Source: an uncultured Chloroflexota bacterium (GTDB lineage: Bacteria; Chloroflexota; Anaerolineae; Aggregatilineales; Phototrophicaceae). From it: 13,471 bases of DNA. The notes under the pieces were generated by a model. That model had not been told where the DNA came from. It searched no databases and saw nothing but the letters and a program-made list of their open reading frames with translations. The stretch's first letter is position 1; every line of letters begins with the position of its first letter. The translations under genes and the position numbers were made by a program. The stretch lies in NCBI GenBank assembly GCA_937870805.1, contig CALMZT010000537.1, positions 1-13,471 of the forward strand, read 5' to 3'. This document shows positions 1 through 6,839 of the stretch, piece after piece.

Positions 1-2
1 CG

Positions 3-71
3 CGTATCTGGCAGCGCCTTACCGCCTTCAGCGGCATTCGCGTTCGCCGTCTTGACCGTTTCGCCGCTTAA
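3..71 (+). CDS. Probable 3' end of an upstream gene, product unknown
   Basis: The frame starting at base 3 is open for 22 codons and ends at TAA (69-71). It reads as an Arg-rich C-terminus (RIWQRLTAFSGIRVRRLDRF, then AA). The base composition is GC-richer than the AT-rich leader that follows, which suggests coding sequence up to about base 71. A small hairpin (TTCGCC / GGCGAA, about 61-79) overlaps the stop codon and could aid transcript ending. Frame 1 is also open here, so both the frame and the coding status are uncertain. No family can be assigned from 22 residues. Confidence 0.35.
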   Translation, partial: RIWQRLTAFSGIRVRRLDRFAA

Positions 72-243
72 TTGGCGAAGGTATTGTTAATTGATATTTA
101 TTTAGCTCCTTATATTCATAGGATATTAGTACCGAGTGACGATTTGTGCCTATTTAATATTAAGATGGGCATTTAAAATTAAAACTAACATTTCGGCATA
201 GGTAGAAACCCCGTTCTACAATCTAGATTCTATTTTAAGGGTA
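72..243. other. AT-rich leader with small palindromes upstream of the secreted-protein gene
   Basis: This stretch is clearly AT-rich and I see no gene in it. It must hold the promoter of the gene at 244, but I cannot pick a convincing -35/-10 pair. Three small symmetric sites are visible: TTAATATTAA at 154-163, GTAGAA/TTCTAC arms around a six-base loop at 202-219, and AATCTAGATT at 220-229. The last two are adjacent and lie 15-40 bases before the start codon, so they could be an operator or a 5'-UTR hairpin. AAGGG at 237-241 is the likely ribosome binding site. Confidence 0.4.
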
Positions 244-2193
244 ATGATGATTTACTGGTACATATCCAAGCGTGTCTTCGCGCGCGTGTGGCTGATGACA
301 CTGCTGCTTACTCTAGCACTGTTTTTCACGCAATATCAACCCGCTGAGGCGCAGACGGTACAACTTTACCCGTCGAGTGCTTTTCGTACCCCTATTCCGG
401 CAAACGCCAGCTATACGCAGGAAACGCGCATTGGCTCATTCCGTCAGGGTCAGGAGATGTGGAGCACGCCGACATTCCGCGTCGCAGCCGGCACCAGTGT
501 TCCTTTAGTGACAATTACCAATGTTGACAGCGGACGTGTTGAGCGCTGGCCCATTCCCACAACTGCCGTGCCTGCTGCTGAGGATGATGGCGCAATGGCA
601 GTGATCAATTATGGCACAGGTTTGGTCTATGAGTTTTACGCGGCAACATGGACAAGCCCGACGACGATCAACGCTTATGGGATGGTCTCTTTTCCCATCA
701 ATGGGAATGGTGTGAGCAATCCAACATACCGGCGTGTAAGTGCTGCTGGCTTTGCGCTTACCAATGGCATTGTCAGCCTTGAGGACTTCACTAACCCAGC
801 AACGGGTGCTGTAGACGCCTCTCGTTCCATTAATCATGCACTGTCGATGCATCTTCCCGCGGCATTGTTGGGCACCGATACCTTTATCTCGCCTGCTGTT
901 GGTGGTGAGACATCGGGTACGGCGGGCGCAACCGGCATTCCGATGGGCGCGCTATATGCCCTGCCGCGCAACCTTAATCCGAACTCTATCAGTGGGCTGC
1001 ATCCTCTAACGGTGCGTTTGCTCACTGCTGCGCGCGATTACGGGTTGTACATCTCAGATGCGACAGGCGCGCCGATGTACAACGGCAAATATGCAGGCAC
1101 GCTGGAAATGGAGCCGGGATTGGCTAGTCGCCTCTATGGTACACCCTTGAATGATGACCTGATCAGCCGTGTGCAATCAGAGGTGTACAGCGTCATCCAG
1201 AGCTATGGGATTTACCGTATCAATGGGGGAACACCGGGTACGCCGCCACCAGCCGCGACGGCGACGATGACTGTACCGCCGACGAATACACCTTTACCAT
1301 CGGCAACACCAACCCGTACACCAACAGCGACACAGACACCAACAGTGACGCGCACGCCTTCGCCATCGGCAACGCCCACCCGGACACCAACGGCGACGCG
1401 CACACCTACCGTGACGAGGACACCCACCCGCACACCATCCCCAACCCGGACACCAACTGTTACCCGGACACCAACGCGCACGCCGGGACCTTCACCGACG
1501 CCGACGCATACACCGACGCGCACACCTGTGATAACGGCAACGCGTACGCCATCGCCCACACCAACTTTGACGGCAACGCGCACACCATCACCCACGCCGA
1601 CCTTTACCGTAACGCCAGCGTTGACGAACACGGCAACGCGGACGTGGACACCCATTCCGCCGACAGCGACACCCCTGCCGACGAATACAGCAACGTGGAC
1701 GCCGATACCGCCAACACCGCTGCCGACGAGCACGCCAATACCTACGATACCGCCTGCGCCACCTGCGGGTGCTCCGGTAGCTGTACGCGCGGTGACGGTT
1801 TCGCCAACGGTTGTCAACGGCACGATCTTCACGATTGATATGGTGCTGGATAATCCCACTGGTGCGGCTGGTGGCGGCGTCAACAATGTTGAACTCGACT
1901 GCATTTTTACGCCTGATGGTCCAGTGGCTGGGCAGAATGTCACAGCCAGCAGCATGTTCGCTCCCGGTTCAGTGGTAAACCTACAGAACTATCAGTGGCC
2001 CGATTACTTCTACTACGACGTTTACCAGGCTGCCGGAAGTCCTCCTGTCACCGTCGGAGGTACGGTTGTGACGCTCACGATCCGAGCGAATGCGCCGGGC
2101 AGCACAGCTTTGCAGTGTAATGTACATATCACCGATGCGGCAGGTAGTTACCTGGTGATACCATTTACACCGCTGACGATCACGGTACAGTAA
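244..2193 (+). CDS. Secreted protein: N-terminal globular domain, Thr/Pro-rich linker, cohesin-like C-terminal domain
   Basis: Residues 1-36 form a signal peptide: Lys/Arg n-region, hydrophobic core at about 16-30 and AEA|Q, a good signal peptidase I site after A36. Residues 37-329 are a globular domain with INYGTGLVYEFYAA (121-134), a SINHAL motif (195-200) and a YGLYISD segment (266-272). From memory this order matches a group of uncharacterised secreted bacterial proteins with IDHALRF and YGMIVAD motifs. Residues 330-511 are a low-complexity linker of TPT, RTP and SPTPT units, probably extended and possibly glycosylated. Residues 512-649 are beta-rich and resemble cohesin/CBM-like surface modules, with two cysteines (C553, C625) that could pair. 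Two ATG codons lie in tandem at 244 and 247; AAGGG at 237-241 fits the second better. The protein is probably extracellular or surface-bound and may bind or process polysaccharide, but I see no catalytic motif I can name. Its gene ends at a shared terminator. Confidence 0.85.
   Translation: MMIYWYISKRVFARVWLMTLLLTLALFFTQYQPAEAQTVQLYPSSAFRTPIPANASYTQETRIGSFRQGQEMWSTPTFRVAAGTSVPLVTITNVDSGRVERWPIPTTAVPAAEDDGAMAVINYGTGLVYEFYAATWTSPTTINAYGMVSFPINGNGVSNPTYRRVSAAGFALTNGIVSLEDFTNPATGAVDASRSINHALSMHLPAALLGTDTFISPAVGGETSGTAGATGIPMGALYALPRNLNPNSISGLHPLTVRLLTAARDYGLYISDATGAPMYNGKYAGTLEMEPGLASRLYGTPLNDDLISRVQSEVYSVIQSYGIYRINGGTPGTPPPAATATMTVPPTNTPLPSATPTRTPTATQTPTVTRTPSPSATPTRTPTATRTPTVTRTPTRTPSPTRTPTVTRTPTRTPGPSPTPTHTPTRTPVITATRTPSPTPTLTATRTPSPTPTFTVTPALTNTATRTWTPIPPTATPLPTNTATWTPIPPTPLPTSTPIPTIPPAPPAGAPVAVRAVTVSPTVVNGTIFTIDMVLDNPTGAAGGGVNNVELDCIFTPDGPVAGQNVTASSMFAPGSVVNLQNYQWPDYFYYDVYQAAGSPPVTVGGTVVTLTIRANAPGSTALQCNVHITDAAGSYLVIPFTPLTITVQ
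1255..1785 (+). repeat. Degenerate tandem repeat encoding the TPT/RTP linker
   Basis: About 530 bases are built from imperfect repeats of ACACC(A/G)AC(G/A)-type units encoding Thr-Pro-Thr, Arg-Thr-Pro and Ser-Pro-Thr-Pro. The reading frame stays intact throughout. Such arrays change length by slippage or recombination. The repeat also keeps several other frames open, including a 247-codon Val/Gly-rich frame on the minus strand (1212-1955), which is a by-product of composition. Confidence 0.8.
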
Positions 2194-2197
2194 GCGC

Positions 2198-2227
2198 AAA
2201 AAAAGAGGAGACTGATCTCCTCTTTTT
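2198..2227. terminator. Bidirectional intrinsic terminator
   Basis: The arms AAAAAGAGGAG (2200-2210) and CTCCTCTTTTT (2217-2227) pair perfectly over 11 bp around the loop ACTGAT. An A-run lies on one side and a T-run on the other, so both strands give a stem followed by U residues. It begins seven bases after the stop of the secreted-protein gene and ends eight bases before the stop of the convergent aldo/keto reductase, and can serve both. Confidence 0.9.
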
Positions 2228-2235
2228 ATTTGTGG

Positions 2236-3180
2236 CTAATTCAGTCCGGCGGCGTTGAGGCGCTGCATCTGTTCATCACTCAACTGGATGTTGAGCGCGC
2301 CGATGTTTTCCTGCAACTGTGCTTCATCGCTGGCAGCAATCAAGGGGATGATCGTGGGCGGTGATTGCAGCATCCATCTGAGAACGACCTGGTTAGGGGT
2401 ACCGCCGACTTCTGCCGCAACAGCACGCAGTACCTCCAAGCGTTTTTGGTTATCCGTGCTGGAGAAAATGTCACGAAATGGACGGTCAGGGCGCGTATAA
2501 GCGCCGCTTTGCAACACCGAATAAGCCAGCAGTGGCAGACTGCGGCTCTTGCAGTAATCGAGCAAATCTTCGTTGGTCATCTCCTGAGGTGCGACGCTTG
2601 CACCGGGGCGCAAGCGCAGATAAGTGTGATGCTGCTGCACACAACAAAACTGCGCCCAGCCGTTGACCTGGCTCATCCAGCGCGCTTGCTCTAAGCGCCA
2701 CGCGAGATAGTTGCTTGCGCCGATGAAACGCACTTTGCCCGCTTGCACCAGACGATTAAAGGCGTCCATTGTTTCTTCAAGCGGCGTGATGCGGTCATCG
2801 ACATGGGCATAATACAGGTCAATCGTCTCGACGTTCATGCGTTTGAGGCTTTTCTCGCATTCTTCCTCGATCTGCCGCGCGCTCAAGCCGCGTTCGACGC
2901 CGGGATAACCAAAGCCTACTTTTGACGCGATGAATAACTTATCACGATTGTCGCGTTCGCCCATCCAACGGCTCAATAATGTTTCACTTTCGCCGCCTTT
3001 ACAGCCGTTGACCCAGTGCGCGTAAATATTCGCGGTGTCGATAAAACTGCCACCTGCATCGACGTAGGCGTCGAGGACACGGTATGACGTTGGCTCGTCG
3101 TTGCGGCTGCCAAAAAACATTGCGCCTAAGCACAGCGCACTAACTTCGACATCTGTGGTGCCCAGCGTTCGTGTTTGCAT
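2236..3180 (-). CDS. Aldo/keto reductase family oxidoreductase
   Basis: This is a 314-aa cytosolic NAD(P)H-dependent carbonyl reductase of the TIM-barrel aldo/keto reductase superfamily, full length for the family. The catalytic tetrad is visible: D48 in FIDTANIY, Y53, K87 in IASKVGFG and H126 in DLYYAHVDD. The GKVRFIGASNY strand follows at about 168-178. The C-terminal part (LAYSVLQSGAY, VVLRWMLQSPP, IPLIAASDEAQLQENI) is the usual cofactor-binding region. The substrate cannot be told from sequence. The best upstream purine stretch (AGGGAA) lies about 12 bases before ATG, slightly far. The gene stands alone, converging on the secreted-protein gene through a shared terminator, with its own candidate promoter near 3226-3231. 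Confidence 0.93.
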   Translation of the reverse strand: MQTRTLGTTDVEVSALCLGAMFFGSRNDEPTSYRVLDAYVDAGGSFIDTANIYAHWVNGCKGGESETLLSRWMGERDNRDKLFIASKVGFGYPGVERGLSARQIEEECEKSLKRMNVETIDLYYAHVDDRITPLEETMDAFNRLVQAGKVRFIGASNYLAWRLEQARWMSQVNGWAQFCCVQQHHTYLRLRPGASVAPQEMTNEDLLDYCKSRSLPLLAYSVLQSGAYTRPDRPFRDIFSSTDNQKRLEVLRAVAAEVGGTPNQVVLRWMLQSPPTIIPLIAASDEAQLQENIGALNIQLSDEQMQRLNAAGLN

Positions 3181-3225
3181 GTTGGATTTATTCCCTGGTG
3201 ATTTAGTGGAATGAATACAACTGCG

Positions 3226-3231
3226 ATTATA
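3226..3231 (-). promoter_or_regulatory. Candidate -10 box for the aldo/keto reductase
   Basis: A perfect TATAAT on the minus strand lies 45 bases upstream of the start codon, which would give a 5' UTR of about 40 nt. No good -35 is found at 16-18 bases; TTGACT occurs only five bases upstream, too close for a classical promoter. The call is therefore tentative. Confidence 0.35.
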
Positions 3232-3284
3232 GCGCCAGTCAATAAAGCTGACTTAGGATAATAACGTAACGAAATAGGAGAATA

Positions 3285-3311
3285 GAAAGAGGAGTTTGAT
3301 GCCCCTCTTTC
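3285..3311 (-). terminator. Hairpin upstream of the aldo/keto reductase, possible terminator for minus-strand read-through
   Basis: GAAAGAGG (3285-3292) and CCTCTTTC (3304-3311) form an 8-bp stem with an 11-base loop. On the minus strand it is followed by TATTCTCCTATTT, moderately U-rich. It lies between the receiver gene and the aldo/keto reductase, both on the minus strand, and could end a long receiver transcript. The long loop and imperfect U-tract keep confidence low. Confidence 0.35.
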
Positions 3312-3584
3312 AGTTATGGTTATCCAGAACTTTGACATTCTGAACTTTTTAGCGAACGGAGTCCATACTTCCCTGCCAATCCCAATCGCGCAATGTTGTA
3401 CGCGCAAAAGCGCACCGACTCACACGTTTCGGATTTCGTCTGCTCCATTTCCTGCAAACACAGATGTTGCGTGATGTTCGTAAGAGAGGTTTTCACCAAT
3501 GAGACAGCCGTCTATTTTGTCTTGTGAGAACGTCTCACAACGCAGAAGCTAACAAAGAATATCAAACTATTCAAGGACTAATTC
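3312..3584. other. Intergenic stretch without a supported gene; contains a 19-bp inverted repeat
   Basis: Together with 3181-3311 this makes about 400 bases between two minus-strand genes. I see no protein with family features. The notable element is TTGTGAGA-ACG-TCTCACAA at 3522-3540, a perfect 8-bp inverted repeat 45 bases beyond the receiver gene stop. It resembles a dimeric-regulator operator more than a terminator, because no T-tract follows on either strand. Confidence 0.45.
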
Positions 3585-3950
3585 TTATACATTGAGCAGG
3601 GAGTTGACAACTTCGCTGAGTTCAGTTGAGCTGATGGGTTTGGTGAGGAAGATGTTTGCGCCATCGGCAAGTGCCTCAGTTTTTAAGCGGTCTTCCGCGC
3701 TTGCGGTGAGCATAATGATGGGCAGATTTGTGTAGTGGGTGTTGGCGCGTAATTCGCGCAGCAGTGTGAGTCCATCCATCATCGGCATCGCGACATCAAC
3801 GATGAGCAGGTCGTACATCCCGCGCGCTAGCTTGTCAAGTGCTTCAACGCCGTTGAATGCGGAGGTAACGGTGTGTCCTCCTACCTGTAAAATGAATTCT
3901 AGCAAACGCTGCGTGGTTGTAGTGTCTTCCACCACGAGAATATTCGCCAT
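3585..3950 (-). CDS. Single-domain response regulator (stand-alone receiver)
   Basis: The protein is 121 aa, which is one CheY-like receiver domain and nothing else. All key positions are present: acidic pair E8/D9 in VVEDT, phospho-acceptor D52 in IVDVAMPMMDG, switch Thr T82 in MLTAS, aromatic F101 and K104 in FLTKP. There is no output domain, so it should act by protein-protein contact or as a phosphorelay intermediate. The start is supported by AGGGA eight bases upstream and a candidate promoter at 4003-4031. No kinase is adjacent; the nearest, at 6852-10338 on the other strand, are possible partners by inference only. Confidence 0.93.
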   Translation of the reverse strand: MANILVVEDTTTTQRLLEFILQVGGHTVTSAFNGVEALDKLARGMYDLLIVDVAMPMMDGLTLLRELRANTHYTNLPIIMLTASAEDRLKTEALADGANIFLTKPISSTELSEVVNSLLNV

Positions 3951-4002
3951 GCGCTTTTCCCTATCGTACTCTTAATGGGTTTCTAAAAAATTACTCGTGT
4001 TT

Positions 4003-4031
4003 CTTATACAAAATTGTAAACTACATCACAA
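4003..4031 (-). promoter_or_regulatory. Candidate sigma-70-type promoter for the receiver gene
   Basis: On the minus strand TTGTGA (4026-4031) and TATAAG (4003-4008) are separated by 17 bases and match the -35 and -10 consensus at four and five of six positions. Transcription would start near 3996, leaving about 46 nt of leader before the ATG at 3950. Confidence 0.4.
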
Positions 4032-4351
4032 CATTTTAACCATAAGAATACTGGCGCGCAATACTGTTGAGACCGCTTTGATGTAAAAAAGGTAAAAAAT
4101 TGGAAGTGTGTTCAAGGACAAACCCTCGGCACTTTCAGAAACCGCCTTCAACTGCCTATTACGGTTTACGATTGATATTTTGGCGAAATCGAGTGTTTAG
4201 CGTGCGAATTTCGCTGAAAAATGTGAACCTGCACTATATCCACTCCCCTGCCTGGTCTCATTGTCCTTTATGGTGACTCATGGCAAGATGGGCACTCAAT
4301 TGGGACAAGCTGAACAGCGTTCAAAACTATTGACGCAATAATGGAGTATTT
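4032..4351. other. Divergent intergenic region between the receiver and permease genes
   Basis: These roughly 320 bases are AT-richer than the flanking genes and hold no supported gene, tRNA or strong hairpin. A weak inverted repeat GCGAAAT / ATTTCGC with an 18-base gap lies near 4183-4214. The permease promoter should lie here, but no clear hexamer pair was found. Confidence 0.4.
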
Positions 4352-5200
4352 GTGGACGGGACTTTAGCGGCGATTGGATTAGCGCTGGCTGCGGCGGCGG
4401 TTTGGGGTGCGGGTGACTTTAGCGGCGCGCTGGCAACACGGCGCGCGAGTGTCTCTGGCGCGTTGGTGATCTCGCACGGTATCGGGATGGTGCTGCTGGC
4501 GCTGATGACCTTCGTGCGCGGCGAACCGACGGTGAGCACACAGGATTTGCTGATCGGCGCGGTGTCCGGTGTATTGATCGGTATCGGCTTAGCAGCATTG
4601 TACCGGGCGTTCGCCGTCGGGCGTCTAAGCCTTGTTGCCCCCATTGCTGCTGTGTTGAGCGCCATTATCCCCGTGCTGTTCGGTATCTTCACTCAGGGGC
4701 TGCCGACGCTGGTGCAGGTGATTGGCTTCGTGATTGCCCTCATCGGTATCACTTTTATCTCGCGCTCCACATCCGAGAGTGAAGGACATGGCGGCGTTGG
4801 CTGGGCAGTAACGGCTGGTGTATCGGTGGGCATCTACTTCATTCTGATGCAGCAGATTGATGGACAAGCGCCATTTATGCCACTGACGATTGTGCGTGTG
4901 GTGTCGTTCGTGATGATGCTCGTACTGGCGTTGGTTGGCTATCGCAACCGGTTGTGGATACCGACAGGCGCGGCACTGCCATTAGCGCTGCTGGCGGGCG
5001 TGATGGATATCACAGGCAGCACACTCTACGTCATGGCGGGAGAATACGGGCGGCTGGATGTTGTGGCGATGTTGTCGGCGTTATATCCCGCAAGTACGGT
5101 AATATTGGCGCGCGTGATTTTGAAAGAAAAAACGAACCAGACGCAGAATTTGAGTATTCTGGCGATTTTGCTGGCGATTATTTTAGTGACGATAGGATAA
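4352..5200 (+). CDS. DMT-superfamily permease (EamA domains)
   Basis: This 282-aa membrane protein has about ten hydrophobic segments arranged as two EamA repeats (about 6-138 and 148-280), the usual design of drug/metabolite transporters. WGAGDFSGALATRR near residue 19 and ALYRAFAVGRLSLVAPIAAVLSAIIP in the first repeat are typical, as is the ALYPASTVILARVILKE segment near the end. It starts with GTG at 4352, supported by GGAG at 4343-4346 five bases away. The C-terminus stops directly after the last membrane helix. Only six bases separate it from the following amidase gene, so co-transcription is very likely and the cargo may be an amide, amine or carboxylate. That link comes from context; DMT substrates cannot be read from sequence. 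Confidence 0.88.
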   Translation: MDGTLAAIGLALAAAAVWGAGDFSGALATRRASVSGALVISHGIGMVLLALMTFVRGEPTVSTQDLLIGAVSGVLIGIGLAALYRAFAVGRLSLVAPIAAVLSAIIPVLFGIFTQGLPTLVQVIGFVIALIGITFISRSTSESEGHGGVGWAVTAGVSVGIYFILMQQIDGQAPFMPLTIVRVVSFVMMLVLALVGYRNRLWIPTGAALPLALLAGVMDITGSTLYVMAGEYGRLDVVAMLSALYPASTVILARVILKEKTNQTQNLSILAILLAIILVTIG

Positions 5201-5206
5201 AAAATA

Positions 5207-6163
5207 ATGACTGTTCATACGATTAAGCCTGAACGTAGTATGCTGCACGGACATTTCTCACGCGATTTGCCACCTGTAGTAATGATTGACTCAGGTGATA
5301 CGGTGGTTTTCCGCACGATAGATGGGGGCTGGTATGTGCTGGAGAATCCGAATCCGTTTCAAGAAGGGACAAAGTTCGAGCCACGCAATCCCGAAAAAGA
5401 TTATGGGCACGCGCTTGGCGGTCCGGTGTTCGTGCGTGGCGCGAAGCCGGGCATGGTGTTAGAAGTTCACATCAAAGCTGTGCAGCCCGGCACATGGGGT
5501 TGGTCAGTCGCTGGAGGATGGGATTCCAGTTTCAACCGAAAACTGGGCATGGTCGAAGGTAAGAACTGGATGGGCTGGAGTCTCGATAGCAAGATGGGCA
5601 TTGCTACCAACCAGCACGGGCATACTCTCAAAATGCGTCCGTTCATGGGTGTGATGGGAATGCCACCTGATGAACCCGACATTCATCCGACGTTTCCGCC
5701 GCGCTTCTGTGGCGGCAACCTGGATTGCAAAGAACTGATCGCGGGCACAAGGCTGTTTCTGCCAATTGCGGTTGAAGGCGCGCTGTTTTCAACCGGTGAT
5801 GGGCACGCCGTTCAGGGAGACGGCGAAGTTTCCGGCGTGGCGATTGAATGTGGTATGGAGCGCGTTGAGATGGAATTCCATCTGCATCCTGAGATGAGCC
5901 TGTCGTTTCCGCGCGCTTACACGGCTGCGGGCTGGCTGACGTTCGGTTTTCACGAGGATTTGAATCAGGCGTGGGCGATTGCGCTGGATGGCATGTTGAA
6001 GTGGATTGGCGAACAATACGGCTTAGACCGTCATTCAGCGCTGAACCTTGCCAGCCTCACCGTCGATTTGCGGATTACACAGGTGGTCAATGGTGTGTGC
6101 GGGGTTCATGCGGTGCTGCCGCACGGCGTATTGGATGGCGTAAAGAAGGCTACAAATATTTGA
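5207..6163 (+). CDS. Acetamidase/formamidase family amidohydrolase
   Basis: This 318-aa cytosolic protein is of the FmdA/AmdA family, which hydrolyses short aliphatic amides to ammonia and the acid. Visible signatures are GPVFVRGAKPGMVLEVHI (about 73-90), PFMGVMGMPPDEP (about 145-157), a Gly/Cys-rich GGNLDCKEL (about 169-177) and FLPIAVEGALFSTGDGHAVQ (about 184-203) followed by GDGEVSGVAIE. These are the most conserved blocks of the family. ATG lies six bases after the permease stop, with AGGA at 5194-5197 overlapping the end of that gene, so the two are translationally close. The last 14 bases overlap the convergent RsbW-like gene. The exact substrate (formamide, acetamide or another small amide) is not determinable here. 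Confidence 0.92.
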   Translation: MTVHTIKPERSMLHGHFSRDLPPVVMIDSGDTVVFRTIDGGWYVLENPNPFQEGTKFEPRNPEKDYGHALGGPVFVRGAKPGMVLEVHIKAVQPGTWGWSVAGGWDSSFNRKLGMVEGKNWMGWSLDSKMGIATNQHGHTLKMRPFMGVMGMPPDEPDIHPTFPPRFCGGNLDCKELIAGTRLFLPIAVEGALFSTGDGHAVQGDGEVSGVAIECGMERVEMEFHLHPEMSLSFPRAYTAAGWLTFGFHEDLNQAWAIALDGMLKWIGEQYGLDRHSALNLASLTVDLRITQVVNGVCGVHAVLPHGVLDGVKKATNI

Positions 6164-6560
6164 TAACGCGCCAGTGATTGCCATCGTCCTGCGCTTCGTA
6201 GAAAATCTCATCCATGAGTTTCGGCGCGAGGTGCAAGCCGTAGCCACGCACTTGAGCTTCTTCAAGATTGGGCGCGGCAATTTGTGCCGGGTTAAAGGCG
6301 CGCCCGGTGTCGTGCAGGTCGATGATGAGCGTAGGCGGCTGCTGGGTTAAAGTGATGTCGATGGTGATGCGCCCATCGACGTTTTCGGCGTAAGCCTGTT
6401 CGATAATGTTGGCAGCGATCTCTTGCAGGGCAAGGTCAATGTTATAGATCGTTGGCTGATCGACGCGCTTGTCGCGCGTGAGGATGTTGGTGACTAAGCC
6501 GCTGGCAAGTCTTAAATAGCGACGGTGCGCGGGGATGATGAGGTGAAAGGTTTCATCCAT
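6150..6560 (-). CDS. RsbW/SpoIIAB-like ATP-binding protein (anti-sigma factor/serine kinase family)
   Basis: This is a compact GHKL-type ATPase of 136 aa from the chosen start. It has an N-box ALQEIAANIIEQAY, a G1-box DTGRAFNP (Asp-x-Gly) and a G2-like GYGLHLAPKLMDEIFYE. Size and order match RsbW/SpoIIAB-type regulators, which phosphorylate STAS-domain antagonists and hold sigma factors. The open frame reaches a TTG at 6620, but ATG at 6558-6560 has a strong AAAGGG (6569-6574) eight bases upstream and gives the normal length, so I chose it. No STAS protein, PP2C phosphatase or sigma factor is adjacent, so it is an orphan here. It overlaps the amidase gene tail-to-tail by 14 bases. It may instead serve another partner-switching path not linked to a sigma factor. 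Confidence 0.85.
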   Translation of the reverse strand: MDETFHLIIPAHRRYLRLASGLVTNILTRDKRVDQPTIYNIDLALQEIAANIIEQAYAENVDGRITIDITLTQQPPTLIIDLHDTGRAFNPAQIAAPNLEEAQVRGYGLHLAPKLMDEIFYEAQDDGNHWRVIKYL

Positions 6561-6568
6561 TGTTAAAT

Positions 6569-6574
6569 CCCTTT
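6569..6574 (-). promoter_or_regulatory. Ribosome binding site that fixes the RsbW-like start
   Basis: On the minus strand AAAGGG lies eight bases before ATG at 6560. No comparable site precedes the upstream TTG at 6620, which argues for the shorter protein. Confidence 0.6.
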
Positions 6575-6712
6575 CAGCCGCAGCACTGTGGTTTGGAATT
6601 CCATTCAAGTCCTCATACAATAGCGCAAGAGTTTTAAACGGATAAAGATTCCCTTAATATTTAGTGTGATTTATTGTTTGTAATGTAAAGTTAGAATAAA
6701 CATGAGTACAAT

Positions 6713-6801
6713 TTATATACTGATGTTACGCAGGCTTAGCTCGAACAAGGGGTTTAAACCCCTTGTTCACAGGTTCATGGTGCGTAACGTCAATTATATA
6801 C
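6713..6801. mobile_element. Candidate MITE-like element, 72 bp, with terminal inverted repeats and possible target duplication
   Basis: The outer arms TGATGTTACGCA (6721-6732) and TGCGTAACGTCA (6781-6792) are inverted repeats matching at 11 of 12 positions. Inside lies a perfect 26-bp palindrome (6743-6768) centred on GGGGTTTAAACCCC. TTATATAC directly abuts the left end (6713-6720) and recurs one base beyond the right end (6794-6801), as expected for an 8-9 bp target duplication. There is no coding capacity. This is the form of a non-autonomous miniature transposon. It sits 60 bases before the kinase operon, within its promoter/leader zone, where the palindrome could form a strong hairpin in RNA. 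Confidence 0.6.
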
Positions 6802-6839
6802 AATTAGATTATAGCGAGTTATGGTAATCAAACACATTT

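Noticed and set aside
1212..1955. 247-codon minus-strand open frame rich in Val and Gly
   Set aside because: It lies exactly opposite the Thr/Pro repeat; the repeat composition removes stop codons in several frames. No start context and no domain.
3126..3407. 93-codon minus-strand frame upstream of and overlapping the aldo/keto reductase start
   Set aside because: It overlaps the supported gene in another frame, shows no family features, and spans the candidate promoter and a hairpin.
3522..3540. Canonical CRP-binding site
   Set aside because: The spacing between TGTGA and TCACA is seven bases, not six, so I report it only as an inverted repeat.
4327..4692. 121-codon minus-strand frame opposite the permease
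   Set aside because: Ala/Thr/Pro-rich shadow of the GC-rich permease codons, with no independent evidence.
6561..6620. Longer form of the RsbW-like protein starting at TTG 6620
   Set aside because: No ribosome binding site precedes it, whereas ATG at 6560 has AAAGGG at ideal spacing and gives normal family length.
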